Made by a program: the position numbers and the translations under genes | Shown: positions 8,987 through 16,286 of the stretch, piece after piece | How positions within the stretch are numbered: the first letter of the stretch is position 1 | Layout: each line of letters starts with the position of its first letter | The notes under the pieces: model-generated | The model's database searches: none | Told to the model about the DNA's origin: nothing | What the model saw: the letters and a program-made list of their open reading frames with translations, nothing else | DNA from: Burkholderiales bacterium | GTDB lineage: Bacteria > Pseudomonadota > Gammaproteobacteria > Burkholderiales > SG8-41 | Length of the DNA: 33,741 nucleotides | Direction of reading: 5' to 3' | Assembly: GCA_005800795.1 (NCBI GenBank) | Contig: SYEN01000459.1 | Coordinates: 1 to 33,741 of the forward strand

Positions 8987-9289
8987 GGGCGGCTCCGTAA
9001 CGGCGGGACTGCGTGGGAGAGGCGGAAAGCTGGACTAGCCTAATCCTTGCGCCAGCGCTGCGTCAACCCGGCTGGGTTAAGGCCGCCGCATGATGGAAGT
9101 TGTGGCGCAAAATTCCATTCGTTTGCACCCGATAAAAGGCGCCTATCTATGAAAATGCTCGACATGCCGGAACGCGCAGCGCCACAATCATAATCCACTC
9201 GAAGCAAGGTTCGTCGCGCCATCCGGTGCGCAAGCGCCGGACAATCAATCAAAAAATATTCAATTAAATCAAATACTTACAGGATTCTC
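8987..9289. other. Divergent intergenic region (regulatory, no gene recognised)
   Basis: About 300 bases between the divergent starts of the dioxygenase at 8986 and the metallo-hydrolase at 9290. An imperfectly spaced palindrome AACCCGGCTGGGTT lies at 9065-9078 and could be an operator, but it is short. An AT-rich element occupies the right end. No regulator gene is nearby and I could not fix promoters with confidence. A minus-strand open frame at 9040-9252 shows no recognisable protein character. Confidence 0.4.
9246..9280 (-). repeat. AT-rich boundary element, copy 4
   Basis: Read on the minus strand it gives GTAAGTATTTGATTTAATTG and then an A/T run. It shares AAGTATTTG exactly with the copies at 20772 and 22876. 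It lies immediately before the start of the metallo-hydrolase at 9290, in opposite orientation to that gene. Confidence 0.6.
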
Positions 9290-10153
9290 ATGAAACCCCT
9301 CAAAGTCGGAAATGTCAGCATCTCCAGCATCATCGAACGTGAAGGCCCGTGGCGCACACCGGCCACAATGTTCCCCACCGCCACGCCGGACAAGCTCATC
9401 GAAACCATGGCACGCGTGCCCGATTTCGCCTACGACCGCAAGCAGGATTTGCTGTGCATCACATACCAGACGTTTGTGATTCGCACGCCGCGATGCACCG
9501 CGCTGATTGACACCTGCGTGGGCGAGCATCAGCGGCGTCCGCCGCAATTGCTGTTCAGCAAACAACCGTGGCTCGACGGCTTCGCGGCGCACGGCCTGAA
9601 ATTCGAGGACATCGATTACGTCTTCTGCACGCACCTGCACGTGGATCACGTCGGCTGGAATACGCGCCTGCGTGACGGGCGTCTGGTGCCGACCTTCCCC
9701 AATGCAAAATATGTTTTCAGCCGCCGCGAGTACGAACACTGGAAACAGGCCACCGAGCCCGGATTCGCGGCGGTACACGAAGACTGCGTGGAACCCATCG
9801 TCAACGCGGGCCAGGCCTTGCTGGTGGATGACGCGTTCGTGCTGTCTGATGAATTGTCACTGGTGCCGACACCCGGCCACTCGCCGGGCCACGTGTGCGT
9901 GGATTTGAAATCCGGCGGCGAACGCGCGCTCTTCACCGGCGACATGATGCACCATTGCGCGCAGGTGTTGCAGCCCGACTGGAGTTCGTGTTTCTGCTAT
10001 GACATCAAGGCATCAGCGGCCACGCGCTGGAAGTTTTTCCGCGAGCATGTGAGTACGGACACGCTGGTGATTCCGACGCATTTTCCGGGAACGACCGCCG
10101 GGCGTATTGCACCGGCGGGAGATGCGTTTGAGTTTAAATTCTTGGCGGCTTGA
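9290..10153 (+). CDS. Metallo-beta-lactamase-fold hydrolase
   Basis: A 287-residue MBL-fold protein with a complete dinuclear metal site. HLHVDH lies at residues 115-120; further ligands are the histidine in TPGHSPGHVCVDL, the aspartate in LFTGDMMHH, and the C-terminal histidine in IPTHFPGTT. There is no signal peptide, so it is cytoplasmic. This arrangement is found in lactonases of the AHL-lactonase/AttM type, alkylsulfatases and glyoxalase-II-like enzymes. Its length and HxHxDH context fit the lactonase-like group best, but the substrate is not determined. It is divergent from the catabolic block and converges on the alpha/beta hydrolase at 10206. Confidence 0.88.
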   Translation: MKPLKVGNVSISSIIEREGPWRTPATMFPTATPDKLIETMARVPDFAYDRKQDLLCITYQTFVIRTPRCTALIDTCVGEHQRRPPQLLFSKQPWLDGFAAHGLKFEDIDYVFCTHLHVDHVGWNTRLRDGRLVPTFPNAKYVFSRREYEHWKQATEPGFAAVHEDCVEPIVNAGQALLVDDAFVLSDELSLVPTPGHSPGHVCVDLKSGGERALFTGDMMHHCAQVLQPDWSSCFCYDIKASAATRWKFFREHVSTDTLVIPTHFPGTTAGRIAPAGDAFEFKFLAA

Positions 10154-10205
10154 TCGATTGTGCGGCGCCCCTCATTCCAATCCCCCTTGGGGCCACGCAC
10201 CGTTG

Positions 10206-10946
10206 TTACGGCGTGTGCTTCGCCAAAAACGCGCTGATCGCCACTTTGGCCGACACCAGCGGCTGGCCGGATTTCCATTCCTTGATCAGTCCCTCGTTCC
10301 TTGGCAGCAGCCGCGCGATTTCTTCCGATATCGGGTACGGATGCGCCTCGTCGTTGCCGGCGAGCGTCAGGCACGGCGTCTGGCAGCTGGCAACAAATGC
10401 ACGGTCGGCGCTGTAAACAAAGCCTGCACCATACAGGTTTTGATACACCGTATCGAGTAGCGTTTCGTTGATCTCAGGATGTTGGCCGCTGTCCGCGAGG
10501 CCCTTGGCCCAGGTGTTGAAGCGTTCGGCGCGTCCCGGCTTTAGCGGCCCGACGCGGCCTATGGCCTGCGCTATGACCGCACTGGCGATGCGATGCGGAT
10601 GGTTCTTCAACAGACTGAAAATGAACGAGCCGCCGATGCATTGCCCATACAGATGGCAACGCTTGATGCGCAGATGATCAAGCACGGCGACATGATCATC
10701 GGCGTACGACGGCCAACCGTATTGAGCCGTCAACGGCGCGTGCGATTGCCCGCCGGCGTTGCGCTGATCCATCACAATCACACGGTAATGCTTCGACCAT
10801 TCGGTCATCGGGTTGACCGGCGCCATCGGCTTGCGCCACACGTCGATGGTCGACAACACGCCTGCCGGTGCGAAGGTGAGTATCGGAAACCCCGTGCCGT
10901 ACTCTTCGTAATAAATCGTTGCACCTTGGTGCTGGATGGTTGGCAT
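10206..10946 (-). CDS. Alpha/beta hydrolase with apparent cysteine nucleophile
   Basis: A 246-residue alpha/beta-hydrolase-fold protein. It begins MPTIQHQGATIYYEEYGTGF, carries MDQRNAGGQS after strand 4, and has the nucleophile elbow LYGQCIGGSF with C103 where serine usually stands. Near the C terminus is GNDEAHPYPISEEIARLLP, an acid and histidine in an unusual order, and no typical late catalytic histidine is obvious. A cysteine nucleophile occurs in dienelactone hydrolases; here the overall family is different. The start has GGAGG upstream. It lies 31 bases downstream of the YciI-like gene and is probably cotranscribed with it. Confidence 0.85.
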   Translation of the reverse strand: MPTIQHQGATIYYEEYGTGFPILTFAPAGVLSTIDVWRKPMAPVNPMTEWSKHYRVIVMDQRNAGGQSHAPLTAQYGWPSYADDHVAVLDHLRIKRCHLYGQCIGGSFIFSLLKNHPHRIASAVIAQAIGRVGPLKPGRAERFNTWAKGLADSGQHPEINETLLDTVYQNLYGAGFVYSADRAFVASCQTPCLTLAGNDEAHPYPISEEIARLLPRNEGLIKEWKSGQPLVSAKVAISAFLAKHTP

Positions 10947-10977
10947 GCTGCCCTCCTTTCAATGGATAACGTTGATA

Positions 10978-11280
10978 TCAGGCGTCGGTAGCCGCGTCCG
11001 GATTCCACTGCCCCTTGCGCATGCGTGTGATGGTGATGCTGGCGAACACGTTTTTTTGTGTGAATGGATCGCCGTCGGAAAACGCTTTGGCTTCGGCGCG
11101 GCTGTTGACGTTCAACACGAAGTGGCTGCCGATGGCGGTTTTGCCGTCGTCGGATTGCGTGGCACCCGCGAGCACCAGAATTTTTTTCTGGCTACCCAGA
11201 TAATCGCGATGCGGTTGCAGCACCGATTCGCGTATCGCGGCCGTGTTGGGGTTATCGATGCAAGTGACGATCCACAGCAT
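10978..11280 (-). CDS. YciI-like (DUF/YCII family) protein
   Basis: A 100-residue protein beginning MLWIVTCIDNPNTAAIRESV, with LQPHRDYLGSQKKILVLAGA and HFVLNVNSRAEAKAFSDGDP, the pattern of the YciI-like family. That family has a small alpha-beta barrel fold with a conserved His/Asp pair: the H in PHRDYL and the D in DGDPF. Members occur as dehydrohalogenase-like or helper proteins; no role is established here. AAGGAG precedes the ATG at 11280, which rules out the longer frame to 11382. It is the first gene of a two-gene unit with the cysteine-type hydrolase. Confidence 0.82.
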   Translation of the reverse strand: MLWIVTCIDNPNTAAIRESVLQPHRDYLGSQKKILVLAGATQSDDGKTAIGSHFVLNVNSRAEAKAFSDGDPFTQKNVFASITITRMRKGQWNPDAATDA

Positions 11281-11451
11281 GGTGAAACTCCTTGAGAATA
11301 TTGATTGACAGGTTGATGGATAAAACGCACGCCGCGTAACACGCTGCACGGGTAGCGTGGATGATAGTGGAATCCGCCGCACGCATGCCCAGCGCCAGTC
11401 ACATGCGCAATAATGCGCGCTGCACGAGCCAATCCCGTCCCTCAGACCACC

Positions 11452-11483
11452 AATAAAAATGCAAATAAAACAAATTCTTACAA
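11452..11483 (-). repeat. AT-rich boundary element, copy 5 (overlaps start codon and signal-peptide codons)
   Basis: Read on the minus strand it resembles the other elements (GTAAGAATTTGTTTTATTTG, then a T-rich run). It overlaps the ATG at 11459 and the first signal-peptide codons (MQIKQILT) of the Bug receptor. There is no recognisable Shine-Dalgarno in front of that start. Confidence 0.5.
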
Positions 11484-12421
11484 TTTCACTACTCTTTCAA
11501 GTAATGGCAAGTACCCACGCCGCCGATTACCCCACACGCCCGATTCGCCTGATCGTCGCGCAAACCGCCGGTGGCAATTCCGACATGGTGGCACGCGCCT
11601 ACGGCCAGCGGCTGGGTGAAAAACTCGGCCAGCAAATTGTGGTGGATAATCGCGGCGGCGGCTCCGGCATCATCGCCACCGAAATCGTCGTGAACGCACA
11701 GCCCAATGGTTATACGCTGCTGCTCTCCCCCACCGCGCACGCCATCAACCCCAGCCTGATCGCCAAGCTGCCGTACGACACGCAGCGCGACGTGAAAGCG
11801 ATTTCGCTGCTTGGCATCGGTTACAACATTCTGGTGGTCACGCAAAACCACGCAGCGCGCACCGTGCGCGATCTCATCAACAGCGCCAAGGCCCGGCCCG
11901 GCAAGGTCACTTATGCGTCGTCGGGAACGGCGGGTGCCTCGCATCTCACCGGCGAACTGTTTCGCGTGATGGCGGGCATCGACATCCTGCACGTGGCCTA
12001 CAAAGGTGCTCCCGCGTCGCTCACCGCGCTGGTCAGCGGCGAAATCGATTTCAGCTTCAGCAGCATGTCGAGCACGCTGCCGCTGGTGCGCGGCGGGCGG
12101 CTTCGCGCGCTGGGCGTATCGTCGCCCGAACGCTGGCCGTCGTTGCCAGAAATTCCCACCGTGTCCGAAGCCAGTGTTCCGGGTTATGAAAGCTCAAGCT
12201 GGCAGGGGCTCTTCGGCCCGGCCAAGTTACCGGTGAATCTGGTAACACGGCTGCACCGCGAACTCGCCGACATCGCCAAGACCGCAGACATGCAAAAGCG
12301 CCTATCCAACGAAGGTCTGCTGCCACAAGGCACTACACCGCAGGAATTTGAAAAATTCATCGCGGTGGAGATCGCCAAGTGGGCGAAGGTGGTCAAGGCG
12401 GCGGGGATTACGGCGCGGTGA
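11459..12421 (+). CDS. Bug-family tripartite tricarboxylate transporter receptor
   Basis: An intact 320-residue periplasmic binding protein of the Bug (TctC) family, which binds small carboxylates or amides in a two-lobed cleft. The signal peptide is MQIKQILTISLLFQVMASTH with cleavage before ADYPTRPIRLIV. Family motifs in order: GEKLGQQIVVDNRGGGSG, AQPNGYTLLLSP, LPYDTQRDVKAISLL, GELFRVMAGIDILHVAYKGA and the C-terminal AVEIAKWAKVVKAAGI (first residues of this last motif approximate). No TctA/TctB membrane partners are adjacent, so it is an orphan receptor, common in Burkholderiales. The start lies in an AT-rich element without clear ribosome-binding site. The ligand is unknown. Confidence 0.9.
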   Translation: MQIKQILTISLLFQVMASTHAADYPTRPIRLIVAQTAGGNSDMVARAYGQRLGEKLGQQIVVDNRGGGSGIIATEIVVNAQPNGYTLLLSPTAHAINPSLIAKLPYDTQRDVKAISLLGIGYNILVVTQNHAARTVRDLINSAKARPGKVTYASSGTAGASHLTGELFRVMAGIDILHVAYKGAPASLTALVSGEIDFSFSSMSSTLPLVRGGRLRALGVSSPERWPSLPEIPTVSEASVPGYESSSWQGLFGPAKLPVNLVTRLHRELADIAKTADMQKRLSNEGLLPQGTTPQEFEKFIAVEIAKWAKVVKAAGITAR

Positions 12422-12481
12422 GGGGAATACGTGAGGCGAATACAAAGCTGGGGCAAGGATAGCAACGGGTGCATTCCTACT

Positions 12482-12575
12482 CCCGTCATTCTGGCGAAGG
12501 CCAGAATCCAGTACGTAACCCCAATCCGAAGGATCAAGATTCAACCTGGATTCTGGCCTTCGCCAGAATGACGGG
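12482..12575. repeat. Inverted-repeat element with perfect 30-bp arms (REP/MITE-like)
   Basis: Two 30-base arms at 12482-12511 and 12546-12575 are exact reverse complements, separated by 34 bases. Each arm is also internally palindromic (ATTCTGGC and GCCAGAAT around a short loop). The arms resemble the widespread proteobacterial GTCATTC...GAATCCAG type of small intergenic repeat. A transcript of either strand could fold into one large hairpin or two small ones. No open reading frame inside, so any mobilisation would be in trans. Confidence 0.88.
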
Positions 12576-12664
12576 TTGGGTTGGGAAGCCATTCGCTACG
12601 GGGCTTCGCGCTACTTTCGCGACTGCCTTTGCGGCTTGGCGGCAGCAACGGCCACAAACACAAA

Positions 12665-12689
12665 CGCCCCGTGAACCATCCACGGGGCG
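12665..12689 (-). terminator. Candidate intrinsic terminator
   Basis: A perfect 9-bp stem (CGCCCCGTG / CACGGGGCG) with a 7-base loop. On the minus strand it is followed by TTTGTGTTTGTGG, a T-rich tail. It lies 43 bases beyond the stop of the possible 34-codon gene and would end that transcript and read-through from the VIT gene. Confidence 0.65.
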
Positions 12690-12731
12690 CTGCTTGAATC
12701 TACCGATCTACTACCAAGACACGCTCGCCTG

Positions 12732-12836
12732 CTATCCGGCGTAATGTCCTCTTGTGCGGGTTGATCCGCAGTATACGGCCACGCAGTTTGAGTCCAGTGC
12801 ATCATCCAGCAGGGTCGTGCCTATTCGGTCGTTCAC
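12732..12836 (-). CDS. Possible 34-residue peptide with extreme ribosome-binding site
   Basis: A GTG at 12836 follows a Shine-Dalgarno of exceptional length (GAAAGGAGGTGATCC, 15 bases matching the usual betaproteobacterial 16S 3' tail) at 7-base spacing from GGAGG. The frame encodes MNDRIGTTLLDDALDSNCVA, then VYCGSTRTRGHYAG and a TAG. It has two cysteines and no hydrophobic segment. A candidate promoter lies upstream and a terminator hairpin downstream, giving it a complete small transcription unit. Codon use (ATA, AGA, GGA, TCA) is unlike the neighbouring genes, which argues against ordinary coding. I do not recognise the peptide; the unit could instead be a small RNA. Confidence 0.4.
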   Translation of the reverse strand: MNDRIGTTLLDDALDSNCVAVYCGSTRTRGHYAG

Positions 12837-12837
12837 G

Positions 12838-12852
12838 GGATCACCTCCTTTC
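12838..12852 (-). promoter_or_regulatory. Maximal-length Shine-Dalgarno
   Basis: Minus-strand GAAAGGAGGTGATCC is complementary over all 15 bases to the expected 16S rRNA 3' end, far beyond the 4-7 bases of the other genes here. It decides the GTG start at 12836. On the plus strand the same bases mimic the anti-Shine-Dalgarno itself. Confidence 0.65.
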
Positions 12853-12868
12853 AAAGTTGCGGGACTTC

Positions 12869-12898
12869 AGTGTACCAGCAGTTCGCCCGTGATGGAAA
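12869..12898 (-). promoter_or_regulatory. Candidate sigma-70 promoter for the small unit
   Basis: On the minus strand TTTCCA and TACACT are separated by 18 bases, a weak -35 and fair -10. They would start transcription about 25 bases before the GTG at 12836, just upstream of the long Shine-Dalgarno. Confidence 0.3.
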
Positions 12899-12931
12899 GT
12901 TGTTTGTGCGCACCCTGCCCTCGGCTGCAGC

Positions 12932-15900
12932 TTACCGATGCTCTTCCGCGACACCGGGGATGTCCAGTTCGCCGATGAAGCGTGATTCGCCCGCGCGCGT
13001 TAGACGCACGCTGTAGAGCTTCTCCTGCTGTTGCGGCGTGCCGAATGCCGTCTGCACACGCACCAGCACGGTGGGATCTATCGGCTGCGCCACTTGCTGG
13101 CGATGCCCGGAATGCCGCGCCTCGAAACGATACTTGCCGGGCTTGGCGTTTTTCAGCGCGTATTCCTCCGGGCCGTAGCCGCCGGTGTAGTTCATCGACA
13201 ACTGGCCGCCCTGATACGATGGGAAGCCATATCGCTGCAAGCGCTCGTTGGGGTCGGTCATCACCAGATCAATATTGGTGTTATCGGCATCCCACGTCAG
13301 CACCACGCGCACATCCAGCGGCAGATGGCGCCGCAGCCGCGCGTCGATGCGGGCTGTTTCGAGTGTCTTGCCGGAGGCCGTAGCGGTCGCGATGACCGCG
13401 TTCATGTCCACTGCCGCGATCACGCCAATGTCGGGAAAGCGCGCATCCCAGCGGCGTTCGGCGACGTGATACAGCAAATCCACCGCGCGTTGATGCTCGC
13501 CGCGCTCGGCCCGCGCCAGCGCCAGATCGCGGTGCGACTGTGGCTCCTCGGGTGCGAGATCGCGCACACGTTCAAGCAGCGGTATCGCCAGATCATTGCG
13601 CCCGGCCAGTTGCAAACGCATGGCATGCTGGCGCAGGTTGTGGCGATTCTCCAGATCCATTTCCGCCAAATTCGACAGCACGCGCAGCGCAAGTTCAGTC
13701 TGTCCGGCGCGCAGCAGCAGTTCGGCCACGTCGGCGAAGTAGCGCGCGTCGTGCGAATAGCCGGGGCGCTCGTCGAGATAAATACGATACAGATCACCGG
13801 GCGCGGCTTCGCGCAGACGTTGTGCTGCAGCGGAATCGCTGCGCCAGACTTCTCGCTTGACTGTATTGCCGGCGAGGGTCACGCCCGGCAACGGCAACAA
13901 CTCTCGTTGCGCAGACTGAACCGGCGCCGCTGCTTCGTCAGCCCGGCGTTGTAGCGGCATGGGTTTGGTAGCCGGCTTGGCCGGGGGCGCCACGGCCATT
14001 TTCGCCGGTGGCGACGCCGCCGGCCGGGGCACCGGCCCCTGCTGCGCGCTGCCGAGGCGCGTGCGGGTTTCTGTCTGATCCGAATCCATGCCGCGTATGC
14101 CAATCGTCGCAGTCTCTGCCTGCAAATGGGGCCGCCCACGCTCCACCACCGGCGCGGGTATGCGCCCCTTGGGAAATTCGCGTTCCCACCAAATGATGCG
14201 TTGCTGATAACGCGCCGCGACCTGATTCAAATGCGCCTGATTATCGGCCTCGCGGCGCGCGACGCCGCTGGCCACCAGGCGCTCGTATTCTTCGCGCAGT
14301 TCCGGAGGTGGCACAATTTCGAAGCGCGCGTAATCCGCTACGATTTCCAGCACGATGAGCGAAGTCTCGCGCGTTACCAGGCCGAACTGTGTGCCCAGGC
14401 GGCGTATCTCGCCGCGATTCAAGGCGTATTCGCCTTCCAGCGCGTTGATCTGCATGCGCGCCCACGCCGGGGCGGCCTGCGCCGCCGGATAACGGCCGGC
14501 CTGCACCGGCACGGTAAAAACCTGTTGCCGTGCGCCGGAACCACCCGGACCACGAAGGCGCAGCGTCACGGTACCCGCATCACGCGTAAGCAGGCCCGTC
14601 ACCACCGTGCCGCCCGCGCGCAACTCGCCCAGCGTGCGCGTGACGCCCGTGCCATCCAGCGCGGCAATCTGCCATGCCGCGCCGGTGAGCTTGCGCACTG
14701 CCGCATCGGCGGACTCCGCCAGCAGATCAATCGCCTGCCCGCCGCTCGCACGCGCCAGCCGTGCCAGCGCCGCGAGATCGGCTTGCGCCGACGACGACAC
14801 GGCAAACACGGGAGCCGCACCGGGCTTGATCGTGCCGGCCCCGTAGTTTGAAAGCCCGTCGCTGAAGAGCAACACTTCACCCGCGGCGTCGTTGAAATTC
14901 ACCGCGCCGAGGTTGGTCGCGCCATCGTAGACCGTGCGTTCGAGTGTTTCGCGCAAGGCCTGCCAGTCGCCGCCGCTGACGTTGAAAAGCTGTGGCGCTT
15001 CAACCTGATCGCGCACGCGGACCAGCTGCACACGCGTGTCACGTACCTGCTGAAAATACGCCTGCAGCAACGCCAGCTCGCGGGCATAATCGCGCGCCGC
15101 ACCCGAGGCGGAACTGTCCCAGACCAGCGTCACGTCGCGTGCGATAGGGCGCAGTCCGGCGGGCTGGGTAAGGGGAATCTCCGCGCGAAAATAGGTTTGC
15201 CCGTCGAGCGTTTGCGTATACGCAATCAGTTGCCGCGCCGCCGGTATCGCCACTTCCAGCATGCCCTTGCCGATAAAGTTACGGCGGGTGAATTGGGCTT
15301 CGTGAATGTCAGCGTGACGCGTGAACGGCAAGCCCGCTTGCGGTCCCTGCGCGACAGGCAGGCCGCTGGCACCGCTCACCATCATCCTGAACTCAAACGA
15401 CTGCACCGCATCGGGGTATTCCAGCGGCAACCGGTAGTGGACGCGGCCATTCTGATACGCCAGCGTTTCGACGTAGCGTATAGTCACTCGCCGTTCGTTC
15501 CTCGGGAATATTGGGTAAACACGCAGTTTGTAGTTGTTGCCCTGCGTCACCTGCAGCAGTCCGGGATCAACCTGACGGCGGGTGATTTCCTCGAATACGG
15601 CTTGCGCGCGCGCCTTTTCCACCGGCACTGCGTCTCGCATGACCCCGTTGATATCAAGTGCGAAGCCCGTGACCTCCTGCCCTTCCATCAGCGGAAACTG
15701 CAATTCACCTTCAAGCTGGCGGTTGTTGGGATTGAAAAACACCATTTCGACGCGCGTTTCGGCCAGCGCGCCGGCAATCGACGTGGTGATTTTGACTTCG
15801 CGCATCTGGATCGGCAGGGAAGCCGCCGGCGCGACCATGATCGGCCGGCGCATAGGTGAAAGCGCGCTGGCGGGCATAGCCGCCAAACCCGCGAGCACGG

Positions 15901-16000
15901 CCAGACCAAGCCACAAGGTGATAACGCGTCGCGGCAGCACAGCAACACCTTGAAGTAGCGCAGAATGATTCATGAGAAACGCTCTGTGAGTTGAACCCAT
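12932..16000 (-). CDS. Large exported VIT/VWA/TPR protein
   Basis: A 1022-residue protein with a signal peptide (hydrophobic ITLWLGLAVLAGLA, ending about residue 47). A VIT domain covers about 55-200 (FPLMEGQEVTGFALDING, then VRVYPIFPRNERRVTIRYVE-like). A von Willebrand A domain covers about 285-450 with a complete MIDAS: D295-S297-S299, T362 in DGATNLGAV and D381 in LLFSDG. A proline/alanine-rich linker follows, then TPR-like helices (AELLLRAGQTELALRVLSNL), and a C-terminal beta domain (VRVVLTWDADNTNIDLVMTD, GPEEYALKNAKPGKYRFEAR) resembling DUF2135. This suits protein-protein contacts at the periplasm or cell surface. The start at 16000 has GAGGA upstream; the ATG at 15973 is an alternative. 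Partners are unknown. Confidence 0.85.
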   Translation of the reverse strand: MGSTHRAFLMNHSALLQGVAVLPRRVITLWLGLAVLAGLAAMPASALSPMRRPIMVAPAASLPIQMREVKITTSIAGALAETRVEMVFFNPNNRQLEGELQFPLMEGQEVTGFALDINGVMRDAVPVEKARAQAVFEEITRRQVDPGLLQVTQGNNYKLRVYPIFPRNERRVTIRYVETLAYQNGRVHYRLPLEYPDAVQSFEFRMMVSGASGLPVAQGPQAGLPFTRHADIHEAQFTRRNFIGKGMLEVAIPAARQLIAYTQTLDGQTYFRAEIPLTQPAGLRPIARDVTLVWDSSASGAARDYARELALLQAYFQQVRDTRVQLVRVRDQVEAPQLFNVSGGDWQALRETLERTVYDGATNLGAVNFNDAAGEVLLFSDGLSNYGAGTIKPGAAPVFAVSSSAQADLAALARLARASGGQAIDLLAESADAAVRKLTGAAWQIAALDGTGVTRTLGELRAGGTVVTGLLTRDAGTVTLRLRGPGGSGARQQVFTVPVQAGRYPAAQAAPAWARMQINALEGEYALNRGEIRRLGTQFGLVTRETSLIVLEIVADYARFEIVPPPELREEYERLVASGVARREADNQAHLNQVAARYQQRIIWWEREFPKGRIPAPVVERGRPHLQAETATIGIRGMDSDQTETRTRLGSAQQGPVPRPAASPPAKMAVAPPAKPATKPMPLQRRADEAAAPVQSAQRELLPLPGVTLAGNTVKREVWRSDSAAAQRLREAAPGDLYRIYLDERPGYSHDARYFADVAELLLRAGQTELALRVLSNLAEMDLENRHNLRQHAMRLQLAGRNDLAIPLLERVRDLAPEEPQSHRDLALARAERGEHQRAVDLLYHVAERRWDARFPDIGVIAAVDMNAVIATATASGKTLETARIDARLRRHLPLDVRVVLTWDADNTNIDLVMTDPNERLQRYGFPSYQGGQLSMNYTGGYGPEEYALKNAKPGKYRFEARHSGHRQQVAQPIDPTVLVRVQTAFGTPQQQEKLYSVRLTRAGESRFIGELDIPGVAEEHR

Positions 16001-16054
16001 ATAAACGCGTCCTCATTAAGAGTGGGGTTAACGAGGCGAAAAGTTTCTGCGAGG

Positions 16055-16081
16055 ATAAATTTTATTCAATTAATACAATAG
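16055..16081 (-). repeat. AT-rich boundary element, copy 6
   Basis: Read on the minus strand: TATTGTATTAATTGAATAAA followed by ATTTATC. It lies between the divergent VIT gene (start 16000) and the esterase-like gene (start 16287). Similarity to the family is moderate. Confidence 0.4.
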
Positions 16082-16286
16082 GTTATGAAACCTCACGCGT
16101 GCCTATACGATTCGACTGGATGTCCCGTAGCGGGTTCCCGCTGCGGTTTGGAGCCCCCACACGGCCGCCCGGCGAAGCGCAAGCACTTCGTTGACAGCGC
16201 AGCGGAATAACGCTATTCAGGCGCTTGAAGAAACTCGTGTTCACCCTTGTCGATCCCGCCCCGGGACTTATTCCAGGAAACCTTCC

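Larger units (their letters stand above)
12422..12731. other. Intergenic region holding repeat and terminator
   Basis: About 310 bases without a convincing protein gene between the Bug receptor stop and the end of the possible small peptide gene. It holds the inverted-repeat element at 12482-12575 and the hairpin at 12665-12689. Open frames here on either strand show no protein-like composition. Confidence 0.6.

Noticed and set aside
9040..9252. Minus-strand open frame of 70 codons in the divergent intergenic region
   Set aside because: No ribosome-binding site, no recognisable protein pattern, and it would fill the regulatory region between two divergent genes.
10154..10205. CCCCTTGGGG palindrome between convergent genes as a terminator
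   Set aside because: The stem would be four base pairs with a two-base loop and no T-run; too weak to support.
12838..12852. Plus-strand match to the 3' end of 16S rRNA
   Set aside because: Only the terminal 15 bases match; no upstream 16S sequence is present, so it is not an rRNA fragment but the complement of a long Shine-Dalgarno.
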